Of a DNA stretch of 14,796 nt, positions 7,741 through 14,466 are shown one piece after another; position 1 is the first letter of the stretch; each line of letters begins with the position of its first letter. A program made the translations under genes and the position numbers. Source of the DNA: VXLM01 sp034421575 (GTDB lineage: Bacteria; Chloroflexota; Dehalococcoidia; Lucifugimonadales; VXLM01). Where the stretch lies: positions 1 to 14,796 of the forward strand of contig DAOUKG010000041.1 of the NCBI GenBank assembly GCA_034421575.1, in the 5' to 3' direction. Below the pieces are notes generated by a model. That model ran no database searches, was not told the origin of the DNA, and was given only the letters and a program-made list of their open reading frames with translations.

Positions 7741-8083
7741 TTTTCCCCTCCTCATTATCATTCTCTACTCTCTGTTGATATAGTGTAACTTACCGACTGA
7801 TTTCCGCTCAATAGCCACCCTGTACGGCGATTGTTCAGAGTTGATGAGGGGGAAACCCCCTACACCAGATGGAACCGTTGCATGTGGCACTAACTATGTT
7901 CGCAGGTTACACGGAATTTGTCTAAAGCGAGCAATCGAAATACTCTGTATCAGTCGAGGCCTCAAACCATCCGTGTAACGGGCAGGGGCCGCCTAGAGTT
8001 TCAATGTTTTCGAGTGGCGTGTCAACCCTTCAACTCACGGATTTGGATGGCCTCCGACCTGCCTCCGGAAAGTCAGGCGGCGG
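7741..8083. other. Gene-free region with dyad symmetry
   Basis: 343 bp without a convincing gene on either strand. It holds the leader of the small secreted gene (minus strand; Shine-Dalgarno at 7747-7752, no firm -10/-35). It also holds a short AGGGGG-AAA-CCCCCT hairpin (7847-7861), a widely spaced perfect 10-bp inverted repeat (7906-7915 with 7970-7979) and a GAGGCCTC palindrome (7956-7963). None of the interspersed repeat modules found elsewhere in the window occurs here. Confidence 0.6.
7906..7979. repeat. 10-bp perfect inverted repeat with 54-nt loop
   Basis: GTTACACGGA (7906-7915) and TCCGTGTAAC (7970-7979) are exact reverse complements. The loop contains an 8-bp palindrome, GAGGCCTC. 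It could be a structured RNA, a protein-binding dyad or a decayed element; the sequence alone does not decide. Confidence 0.6.
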
Positions 8084-8875
8084 TCACGACTGCACCCTGT
8101 TGAAGGGAATGACGTATGTCCTGCGTGACACCTCGGTGAAGCCCACTTTGGCGGCGACTCGAAGCGACTGTAAGTTGTCCTCGCCGCAACTCCAGACGGG
8201 CATCCGGCCGCTCTTTTGGATTGCCGCGGCAACGATCGAGGCGGCTGAGGTCGAGTACCCGCGATTGCGGAAGTCCTCGTGAGTGAAGACTCCGATGTCG
8301 GCGTATTGGTCAGTGGTCGCGTTCGTATGCGCTACCGAAACGGGGCGGTCGTCCACCACCGCTCCGGCGACGAACCCTTCTCGGAGCACGATCTCGATGT
8401 CTCCGCGCATTCCGGGCTTGAGGTCGTCGGGGACGCCGTCGAACAGGGCGCGGTCATCCTCCGTTAGGAGCCGAACCTCCGAGTGGGAGTGTGCAACGGC
8501 CGGGCGTGTGAGCGTGTGGTAGACGTCGCCATAGTAGGCGACCCTGCTGCCGGTCGAGGAGCGGATCAGCGCGCCAAGTTTGGGGGCGACGGTTCGGGAG
8601 ACGTCCACGACCCGCCAGCCTTCCAGCGGTTCGAGTATCGCCCACAAAGCTTTGGGGTCCTCCCCAAAGCCGTCGGGTTCGCCCGGGTTGTCGTGTGACA
8701 TGATTACGGCAGCCTGGAATTGAGTCGGCTCCCCCACGACGTACGCGCTGCACGCGCCACGCATCAAGCGACTTACGGGAATAGCGGTCTCGGGCGAGTC
8801 ACCCAGCGCATGGGCGAGTTCAGGAAGCTCGTCAGGAGAGAGTTGAACGGGTTGGATGGTCACGGAGCCTGTCAT
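8084..8875 (-). CDS. GNAT-family N-acetyltransferase
   Basis: 263-aa protein with a C-terminal GNAT fold. Motif A reads IGVFTHEDFRNRGYSTSAA (194-212), with the R-x-x-G acetyl-CoA pyrophosphate-binding loop at RNRG (203-206). It is followed by NLQSLRVAAKVGFTEVSRRTYV (in part 224-245), the usual motif B region. The N-terminal ~120 residues are a separate domain of the type seen in two-part GNAT proteins; the substrate cannot be told from sequence. The ATG overlaps the helicase stop in an ATGA (8872-8875), so the gene is translationally coupled to pcrA and needs no Shine-Dalgarno of its own. The coupling fixes the start with good certainty. Confidence 0.85.
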   Translation of the reverse strand: MTGSVTIQPVQLSPDELPELAHALGDSPETAIPVSRLMRGACSAYVVGEPTQFQAAVIMSHDNPGEPDGFGEDPKALWAILEPLEGWRVVDVSRTVAPKLGALIRSSTGSRVAYYGDVYHTLTRPAVAHSHSEVRLLTEDDRALFDGVPDDLKPGMRGDIEIVLREGFVAGAVVDDRPVSVAHTNATTDQYADIGVFTHEDFRNRGYSTSAASIVAAAIQKSGRMPVWSCGEDNLQSLRVAAKVGFTEVSRRTYVIPFNRVQS

Positions 8876-11163
8876 TCGACCTTCTCCAGCGGGGCGAAGC
8901 TGAGGAGGAGGCGCTTGACTCCGTGGCCGTCCTTGAAAGCGACCGTTACCTTGGTGTCGCCTCCGGACGGTTTGGCCTCGGTGACGATGCCCTCGCCGAA
9001 GGTCTTGTGGCGGACGCGGTCTCCGGTGTTGAGGGCGAGACCGGAACCTTGAGGCGTGGGGCTTGCGGAGCGGCGTCTTCGTCGGATGACGGGCGTGTCG
9101 GGCTTACGGACGACTTGCTCCGTTGGGCTATCCGCACGGGTCGTTGAGGGCCGTGAAGTCGTTCCCACCTGTTGACCTGAGAGTCTCCTTCTTCCTGGTC
9201 CGAGGTCGGGCTTGGCGAGCAGGTCTTGGGGGATGTCCGCGAGGAACCTGGAGGGCATCGAAGGCGCGGACCCGCTGCGTCCGCGGAATCCGCGCCGGAA
9301 CGCGCGGACGAGATAGAGCTTTTCCTTCGCGCGAGTCAAGCCTACGTAGCAGAGGCGGCGCTCCTCCTCGATCTCGGCAGGGTCACCTGAGTCGATGGAG
9401 CGCATGTGGGGCATGACGCCCTCCTCCATGCCCACGATGAACACGACGGGGAATTCGAGGCCCTTCGCCTGGTGGAGGGTTATCAGCGTGGCGGCATCGG
9501 CGCTCTCGCCGACGTTGTCGGCGTCGCTGACAAGACTGATCCGTTCGAGGAAGGCAGTCAGTGGGGATTCCTCGCCATAGTCGAGCAGGTCTTTCGCCAC
9601 CGACTGGAGCTCTCGGATGTTCTCCATGCGCTCCTCGCCGCGTTCGGCGTCGTTCTCGATGTGGTCGCCGTACCCGGTCTGTTTCAGAACGGCGTCGATG
9701 AGGGCGGCGGGCTCGTACTCGGCGCTCTTCTCGGTGAGGTCGTCGATCATGGCCTTGAAGTCTTGCAGGGCCTTGATCGATCTTGCCGGAAGCGGCGCGA
9801 CGAAGTTGCCCGGTCTCTCCAACATCTCGTCGGTCTCGTCGATTGCCGCATAGAGTGAAGTCCTCGCGTCCCACGCCAGGCGGTCGAGCTCGCTCATCGT
9901 TCGCTGGCCGATGCCCCGCGTCGGGACGTTCACGATGCGCCGGAAACTCACGTCGTCGTTGTGGTTGGCGATGAGGCGGAGGTAGGAGACGAGGTCCTTG
10001 ATCTCCTGCCGCTGGTAGAACTTGATGCTGCCCACGAGGAGGTAGGGCACGTCGTATCGCAGGCACATCTCTTCGAGCGCGCGGGACTGCGCGTTGACGC
10101 GGTACATGACGGCGATGTCGGAGCACTTGAACCCACGACTTACGAGGCTATTGATCTCGTTGATGACGAACTGCGCTTCATCGTTCTCATCGTAGCTCTC
10201 GTGGACGACGATGGGGACGCCCCTGCCCAGCTTGGTGAAGAGGTTCTGCTCCAGGCGCTGGCGATTGGGCGCGATGACGTTCTGGGCCGCTTCGAGTATC
10301 GTCTCCGTGGAGCGGTAGTTCTCCTCGAGGGCGATGAGCTTGGCGTCGGCGAAGTCCTTCTTGAAGCTGAGGATGTTGCGGATGTCGGCGTTGCGCCACG
10401 AGTAGATGGACTGGTCGGGGTCTCCGACGACGCAGAGGTTGCGGTACTCACCGGTAAGCTGCTTGGCGATCTCGTACTGGGCTACGTTGGTGTCCTGGAA
10501 CTCGTCGACCATGACGTGGACGTAGCGGTCGCGGTAGCTCTCGGCCACGTCGGAATGCTGTCGCAGGAGCGCGTGGGTCTTCAGGATAAGGTCGTCGAAG
10601 TCGAGTGCGGAGGACTGGGTGAGCAGGTCTTCGTACTGCTGGTAGACACGGTGGACTATCTCCTCGAAGTAGTCGGCCTTGTTGAGTCCGTACCCTTCAA
10701 CGTCGATCAGCTTGCTCTTGGCGCCTGAGATGGCGGAGAGGATTTTGCCGGGGTAGAACTGCTTGGCGTCGATGTTGAGCTCTTCCATCGCGCGCCTGAC
10801 GAGCGACGTCTGGTCGGACTGGTCGTAGATGGTGTAGTCCTTGTCGAGGCCGAGGAGCTCGCCGTGGCGACGGAGTGCCCTGGAACAGAAGGAGTGGAAG
10901 GTGCTGATGGTCACCTGGTCGTTGTTCGTTCGCATGAGGGTCGCAGCGCGTTCCCTCATTTCGCGGGCGGCCTTGTTGGTGAAGGTGAGCGCGATGATGT
11001 TGGGAGGATGTATGTTGCGGCTCTTGACGAGGTGGGCGATGCGGTGAGTTATGACGCGGGTCTTGCCGCTGCCGGGGCCTGCGACGATGAGCACGGGGCC
11101 GTCGATGGTCTCGACGGCCTCGCGCTGCCTGGGGTTGAGTTCGGAGAGGATGTTGTCTTGCAC
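8872..11163 (-). CDS. pcrA: ATP-dependent DNA helicase PcrA/UvrD
   Basis: Superfamily 1A 3'-5' DNA helicase used in nucleotide excision repair, mismatch repair or replication restart. From the chosen GTG it is 763 aa, typical of PcrA/UvrD. Motifs in order: Walker A GPGSGKT (29-35), TFTNKAA (60-66), the DExx box VDEFQDTN (219-226), GDPDQSIYSWR (247-257), ENYRST (281-286), TLHQAKGLEFPVVF, and RRLCYVGLTRAKEKLY. A C-terminal Tudor-like segment GDRVRHKTFGEGIV (714-727) is typical of PcrA. The frame stays open 69 codons further upstream, but that extension is translated repeat DNA (11164-11370) and is rejected. The GTG at 11163 immediately precedes QDNILSELNPRQREAV, the normal N-terminus. A TATAAT lies 6 nt before it and there is no Shine-Dalgarno, so the mRNA is probably leaderless. 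Confidence 0.95.
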   Translation of the reverse strand: MQDNILSELNPRQREAVETIDGPVLIVAGPGSGKTRVITHRIAHLVKSRNIHPPNIIALTFTNKAAREMRERAATLMRTNNDQVTISTFHSFCSRALRRHGELLGLDKDYTIYDQSDQTSLVRRAMEELNIDAKQFYPGKILSAISGAKSKLIDVEGYGLNKADYFEEIVHRVYQQYEDLLTQSSALDFDDLILKTHALLRQHSDVAESYRDRYVHVMVDEFQDTNVAQYEIAKQLTGEYRNLCVVGDPDQSIYSWRNADIRNILSFKKDFADAKLIALEENYRSTETILEAAQNVIAPNRQRLEQNLFTKLGRGVPIVVHESYDENDEAQFVINEINSLVSRGFKCSDIAVMYRVNAQSRALEEMCLRYDVPYLLVGSIKFYQRQEIKDLVSYLRLIANHNDDVSFRRIVNVPTRGIGQRTMSELDRLAWDARTSLYAAIDETDEMLERPGNFVAPLPARSIKALQDFKAMIDDLTEKSAEYEPAALIDAVLKQTGYGDHIENDAERGEERMENIRELQSVAKDLLDYGEESPLTAFLERISLVSDADNVGESADAATLITLHQAKGLEFPVVFIVGMEEGVMPHMRSIDSGDPAEIEEERRLCYVGLTRAKEKLYLVRAFRRGFRGRSGSAPSMPSRFLADIPQDLLAKPDLGPGRRRLSGQQVGTTSRPSTTRADSPTEQVVRKPDTPVIRRRRRSASPTPQGSGLALNTGDRVRHKTFGEGIVTEAKPSGGDTKVTVAFKDGHGVKRLLLSFAPLEKVE

Positions 11164-11198
11164 GGGGGTATTATAGCGGTGCTGGGTGCTCGGTGCTG
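11164..11198 (-). promoter_or_regulatory. Candidate leaderless promoter of pcrA
   Basis: On the minus strand a consensus -10 TATAAT (11170-11175) is followed by ACCCCC (6 nt) and then the GTG start. Transcription starting 7 nt after the -10 would begin at the start codon itself. No Shine-Dalgarno lies between them. The -35 region is poor: 17 nt upstream reads CAGCAC. Confidence 0.6.
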
Positions 11199-11205
11199 GG
11201 TTCTG
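11178..11205 (+). repeat. 14-bp tandem duplication upstream of pcrA -10
   Basis: GGTGCTGGGTGCTC (11178-11191) and GGTGCTGGGTTCTG (11192-11205) are adjacent copies matching at 12 of 14 positions. They cover the -35 area of the pcrA promoter candidate. Confidence 0.7.
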
Positions 11206-11215
11206 GTTAGTCGGA

Positions 11216-11466
11216 TCGCCCTCACCCCAGCCCCCGCATCGAGTGCGGGGCAGGCTCTCTCCCAGGACGGGAGAGGGGGTAGGAGCGCGGAGGTCGTGGA
11301 GAGGTGGGATGATGGATTCCCGTGTTCGCGGGAATGGGGATGGGGCGGTATCGGGGATGGGCAACCACAAGGGTTGCCCCTACGATGGGGCATCGCCCTC
11401 ACCCCAGCCCTCTCCCACGAACGGGAGAGGGGGTAAGAGGCCCTTCGACAGGCTCAGGACGAACGG
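11216..11466 (+). repeat. Composite palindromic repeat array, copy A
   Basis: Modules in order: CCCTCACC with a CCCCGCA/TGCGGGG hairpin (11232-11250) and a CTCTCCC/GGGAGAG stem; an ATTCCCG/CGGGAAT hairpin (11316-11335); GGGGCGGTATCGGGG; a GGGCAACC/GGTTGCCC hairpin (11359-11379); CCCTCACCCC without the optional hairpin; a CTCTCCC/GGGAGAG stem; and a CCTTCGACAGGCTCAGG module. It fills nearly the whole 312-bp gap between the pcrA promoter and the toxin-antitoxin operon. No gene is seen in it. Confidence 0.85.
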
Positions 11467-11475
11467 ACGTAAGGG

Positions 11476-11760
11476 TTAGGCCGAGAACCGGAGCTTCACA
11501 CCGCACGCGGCGGTCACCTTGGCGAGGGTATCCAAGCGTGGATTTCGCTGGCCGGACAACGCCCGAGAGAGGGCGACGCGATCCAGGTTGGCCTGCCTCG
11601 CAATCGAGGATATGCCGCCTTGCGCCTTGACAATGTTTCGAAGCGCCAGCATAAGCAGCCGAGGATCGTCACCCATTTCTTCCAGTGTCACGTTCAGGTA
11701 TTCCGCAATTTCTTCCGGTGTCCTGATGTACTCGCTTGCATCATGTTCACGTATGGGCAT
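11476..11760 (-). CDS. HigA-like antitoxin (addiction module antidote protein)
   Basis: 94-aa HTH DNA-binding antitoxin that should neutralise the toxin encoded just upstream and repress the shared promoter. The N-terminal part (YIRTPEEIAEYLNVTLEE, 11-28) and the C-terminal HTH (GGISSIARQANLDRVALSRALSG, in part 48-70, then NPRLDTLAKVTAACGVKL, 73-90) match the antidote family that pairs with Gp49/HigB-type killers. The frame is open to 12003, but the ATG at 11760 is chosen. It has AGGAG (11768-11772) with a 7-nt spacer, and the longer version would overlap most of the toxin gene. It overlaps the toxin gene by 14 nt, a usual toxin-first arrangement that ties antitoxin translation to the toxin mRNA. 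Confidence 0.88.
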   Translation of the reverse strand: MPIREHDASEYIRTPEEIAEYLNVTLEEMGDDPRLLMLALRNIVKAQGGISSIARQANLDRVALSRALSGQRNPRLDTLAKVTAACGVKLRFSA

Positions 11761-12079
11761 CTCGCTTCTCCTGTCTGTACTCGCTCCACAGCGCTTGGGC
11801 TTGTTGGATATCGCGCGTTTGACGGCTCTTCGTCCCGCCGACCAACAAAAGCACCAGGTCGTCACCGTCGCGGGCATAATACACGCGGTATCCTGGGCCA
11901 AAGTGTATCCGCAACTCCGACACGCCTCTGCCGACTCCTTTGTGGTCGCCGAAGTTTCCCAGTTCCAAGCGGTCGACATGGGATTGGAGCCGAACACGGA
12001 CATGAGGCGCTTGGGCTTGCATCCACCTGCCGAAGTGGTCCCGCCCGTCGCGCGCTACGTAGTGGACAACCCTTACCAT
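11747..12079 (-). CDS. HigB/RelE-superfamily toxin (addiction module killer protein, Gp49-like)
   Basis: 110-aa member of the type II RelE/ParE fold, whose HigB-like members cleave mRNA at the ribosome. The segment RVRLQSHVDRLELGNFGDHKGVG followed by GVSELRIHFGPGYRVYYAR and LLLVGGTKSRQTRDI (motifs within about 28-93) is the family signature. The conserved basic residues of the SELRIHxGPGYRVY strand and of GGxKSxQxRDI are present. The gene comes first in the operon and overlaps the antitoxin by 14 nt. A near-consensus promoter ends 6 nt before the ATG and no Shine-Dalgarno is seen, suggesting a leaderless message. The toxin looks intact. An ancestral or inactive copy cannot be excluded from sequence. 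Confidence 0.88.
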   Translation of the reverse strand: MVRVVHYVARDGRDHFGRWMQAQAPHVRVRLQSHVDRLELGNFGDHKGVGRGVSELRIHFGPGYRVYYARDGDDLVLLLVGGTKSRQTRDIQQAQALWSEYRQEKRDAHT

Positions 12080-12114
12080 AATCGCATTGTAGTCAAATGG
12101 CTACAGAATATCAA
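12080..12114 (-). promoter_or_regulatory. Sigma70-like promoter of the toxin-antitoxin operon, leaderless
   Basis: On the minus strand TTGATA (12109-12114), a 17-nt spacer, then TACAAT (12086-12091). Each hexamer matches consensus at 5 of 6 positions. Only GCGATT separates the -10 from the toxin ATG, so the predicted first base of the transcript is the A of the start codon. The -35 abuts the repeat mosaic that begins at about 12121. Confidence 0.75.
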
Positions 12115-12120
12115 GCGGAT

Positions 12121-12433
12121 GGCCCTCACCCCAACGCTCTCCCGCGAACGGGAGAGGGGATAAGAGGGCCTTCGACCCTTCGACAAGCTCAGGGGAGCCA
12201 GGCTCACAAGTGACTGCAGGAACCCCCTCTCTGTATCTCTCCCCCGATTGTGGATTCCCGCGTTCGCGGGAATGACGGAAGGGGCGGTATCGGGGACGGG
12301 CAACCACAAGGGTTGCCCCTACGATGGGACATCGCCCTCACCCCCGTTCTGCAACGGGGCAGGCTCTAGCCCTCTCCCGCGAACGGGAGAGGGGATAAGA
12401 GGGCCTTCGACCCTTCGACAAGCTCAGGGGAGC
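12121..12433 (+). repeat. Composite palindromic repeat array, partial unit plus copy B
   Basis: A partial unit comes first (12123-12195: CCCTCACCCC, CTCTCCCG/CGGGAGAG stem, CTTCGAC module). A spacer with CCCCTCTCTGTATCTCTCCC follows (about 12222-12244). Then a full cassette: ATTCCCGCG/CGCGGGAAT (12254-12273), GGGGCGGTATCGGGGACGGG, the GGGCAACC/GGTTGCCC hairpin, CCCTCACC, the CCCCGTT/AACGGGG optional hairpin (12342-12359), the CTCTCCCG/CGGGAGAG stem, and the CTTCGAC module ending near 12430. Bases 12335-12396 are the inverted twin of 48-109. No gene is seen. Confidence 0.85.
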
Positions 12434-12623
12434 CAGGCTTTCAAGTAACTAGGGGATTCACCACAGAGGGCACAGAGATCACAGAGTGAGGAGAAAGGGA
12501 CAGACTGGGAGGCAGTTGCTTCCATTTGTACGGCCCCAGCGCGGGACGTAAGGCTGCTTTCAAGTAACTGCGGGACAGGATGAAGATTCACCGCAGAGGG
12601 CGTGGAGATCGCGGGGAGGCGGG
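12434..12623. repeat. Spacer with two 9-bp-period CACAGAGGG elements
   Basis: CACAGAGGG, CACAGAGAT, CACAGAGTG run in tandem at 12462-12488. A diverged version, CGCAGAGGG, CGTGGAGAT, CGCGGGGAG, is at 12592-12618. Each is preceded by GATTCACC and by TTTCAAGTAACT (12440-12451 and 12559-12570), so a unit of at least 50 bp has been duplicated. No gene is seen. Confidence 0.7.
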
Positions 12624-12816
12624 ATGATGGATTCCCGCGTTCGCGGGAATGACGGGTGGGGCGCGGTATCGGGGACGGGCAACCACAAGGGTTGCCCCTA
12701 CGATGGGGCATCGCCCTCACCCCCGTATCGGAGTACGGGGCAGGCTCCAGCCCTCTCCCGCGACGGGAGAGGGGATAAGAGGGCCTTCGGCCCTTCGACA
12801 GGCTCAGGGCGAACGG
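12624..12816 (+). repeat. Composite palindromic repeat cassette, copy C
   Basis: Same module order as copy B: ATTCCCGCG/CGCGGGAAT (12631-12650), GGTATCGGGGACGGG, the GGGCAACC/GGTTGCCC hairpin, CCCTCACC, an optional hairpin with arms CCCCGTA/TACGGGG (12721-12740), a CTCTCCCG/CGGGAGAG stem with a 3-nt loop, and a CTTCGACAGGCTCAGGG module ending at 12816. The gene-free stretch between it and the metallopeptidase holds a possible -10 TATGAT (12870-12875) with no good -35. Confidence 0.85.
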
Positions 12817-12915
12817 GGGTGATGGTTTTGGGGTTCGCAACTGTTCGGGTGGTGTGTCGTTGTATTGGGTATGATGGTGCGGCATGAGTTGGGTCGGTAT
12901 GGGGAATATCCAAGT

Positions 12916-14466
12916 ATGACGGCGAGAGTGGCGTCGTATGGGCGGTTTGCGCTTGCGGCGGTCGCGGCGGCGGTTGTGTTCGCGTTTGGTCTCGGCGGAG
13001 TGGCGGGGGCGGACGTGAGCGGCGCGGTGACGGTGCGCTCGTGGAGCCTCACGAGCGAGTTCCCGGAGGGGTTCCGGGTGCGGCTGACGGCGTCGAGCGA
13101 CCAGGACATCGAGTCGATGGCCATCCGGGTGCGCATCGGGCGTCACACGCGGACGGGGTACGACTATCTCGATATGACGCGGGGGGACGGTTCGCTGGAG
13201 GGCGAGCTGCTGTGGCGGACGAATACTGCGGCGTCGTACATCCCGCCGGGAACGGTGATCACGTACAGCTTCGAGTTCGTGGATACGGACGGGCGGCGCT
13301 ACGAAACGGATAAGGCGGAGTTCGTCTATCACGACCCACGGTTCGTGTGGAAGGAGATATCGAGCGGGCCGATCACGGTGGCGTATCACGGCGGATCCGA
13401 GAGGAGGGCGCGGGAGATACTCGACACGATGCTGCTGACGCTGGACCGGATGGCCCCGCTGCTGGGGGCGGACCGGGATGAGCCGATTCGCGTGACGGTG
13501 TATGACTCGTGGAACGAGATGCGGAGGGCGATACCACCGGCGACGGCTGCGTTCGACCGGCACCTGATCACAGAGGGGCAGGCGTTCACGACGGTGGGGA
13601 CGCTGCTCGTGCTTGGGAGCAGGAGCGCGGCGGGGACGGCGTCGCACGAGATGACGCACATAATAGTGCATCGCGCGGGCGAGGGAGTGGCTCGGAAGGT
13701 GCCGCCGTGGCTGCACGAGGGGCTTGCGGAGTACGGGAACGTCGATCCGGGCAGGTCGTACGACGACGCGCTCCGCCGGGGGATACGGCAGGACCGGCTG
13801 CTGCCGATAACTCACATGGGGAGCCTTCCGGGCAAGGCGAACGACGTGTTGCTGTTCTACGGGCAGTCGAAGTCGCTGGTGCGGATGATGATCGACGACT
13901 TCGGCACGGAGAGGATGCGGGACTTCATGGCGCTGTACAAGAGCGGCGAGTCGATGGACGACGCGCTGACGGGGACGTACGGCCTGGACAGGGTCGCGCT
14001 GGAGGACCGATGGCGGGCGTCAGTGGGGGCGTCGCCGCTCAGTCCGGCGTACTCGAACGACGAGCGTCCGACGCCGGTGCCTGTGCCTGTCATCCAGCCC
14101 TACACGCTGGAGCGGGACTCGGAGGGGCAGTTCGTCGGGAACTCGAAGGACGTACAGACAACCGGGACAAGGGCGGCTCCGCGAGCCTCGACCGTGGTGA
14201 GACCCTCTGAAACCCCGGTGCCACTGGTGTACGGGTCGGCTTCATCAAGCGCTGACACGGATGGCGGCGAGGGTGTGCGAGATACGCCGGTGCCGTTGGT
14301 GTATGGTGCTCCGTCGTCGAGCGGGGAAGAGACTCCGTCGGAAAGTGTTGCGGGGAGCGGATGCGGCGCATCGGCCGGCGGGGCGCTCGATCTGACGGCG
14401 GGTGTGGCGTTGGTCGGGCTGGCGGCGCTGGGTGCGGGGGTTCATCGTAGGAGGCGCGGAGGGTAA
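12916..14466 (+). CDS. Exported peptidase MA-like zinc metallopeptidase with C-terminal anchor
   Basis: 516 aa from the chosen ATG. It has an N-terminal signal peptide (MTARVASYGR, hydrophobic core 11-30, likely cut after AGA at 30-32). A beta-rich N-terminal domain runs from about 35 to 140. The gluzincin domain contains HEMTH (244-248) and the downstream GLAEY glutamate (Glu272), the zinc ligands expected of peptidase MA-like enzymes. A low-complexity stalk (about 385-480) carries TPVPLVYG twice (433-440 and 457-464). The end is tripartite: SGCG (481-484, Cys483), a hydrophobic helix (about 491-509) and RRRR (511-514), resembling sortase- or rhombosortase-type sorting signals. The frame continues to 12865, with ATGs at 12871 and 12874. 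The ATG at 12916 gives a normal-length signal peptide, but no strong Shine-Dalgarno supports it. The substrate is unknown. Confidence 0.85.
   Translation: MTARVASYGRFALAAVAAAVVFAFGLGGVAGADVSGAVTVRSWSLTSEFPEGFRVRLTASSDQDIESMAIRVRIGRHTRTGYDYLDMTRGDGSLEGELLWRTNTAASYIPPGTVITYSFEFVDTDGRRYETDKAEFVYHDPRFVWKEISSGPITVAYHGGSERRAREILDTMLLTLDRMAPLLGADRDEPIRVTVYDSWNEMRRAIPPATAAFDRHLITEGQAFTTVGTLLVLGSRSAAGTASHEMTHIIVHRAGEGVARKVPPWLHEGLAEYGNVDPGRSYDDALRRGIRQDRLLPITHMGSLPGKANDVLLFYGQSKSLVRMMIDDFGTERMRDFMALYKSGESMDDALTGTYGLDRVALEDRWRASVGASPLSPAYSNDERPTPVPVPVIQPYTLERDSEGQFVGNSKDVQTTGTRAAPRASTVVRPSETPVPLVYGSASSSADTDGGEGVRDTPVPLVYGAPSSSGEETPSESVAGSGCGASAGGALDLTAGVALVGLAALGAGVHRRRRGG

Noticed and set aside
11164..11370. 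69-residue N-terminal extension of the helicase
   Set aside because: It is translated repeat mosaic (CTCTCCCG and ATTCCCG modules). The normal PcrA N-terminus begins at the GTG at 11163, which has a -10 box just upstream.
11761..12003. Upstream extension of the antitoxin frame
   Set aside because: It would overlap most of the toxin gene in another frame. The ATG at 11760 has a Shine-Dalgarno and family-typical length.
11164..12864. CRISPR array
   Set aside because: Repeats are palindromic mosaics of variable spacing and share the intervening sequence too. There are no regular unique spacers and no cas genes.
12424..13815. Minus-strand open frame of 463 codons
   Set aside because: It is antisense to the metallopeptidase and runs through repeats. 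The Arg/Pro/His-rich translation is typical of a shadow frame.
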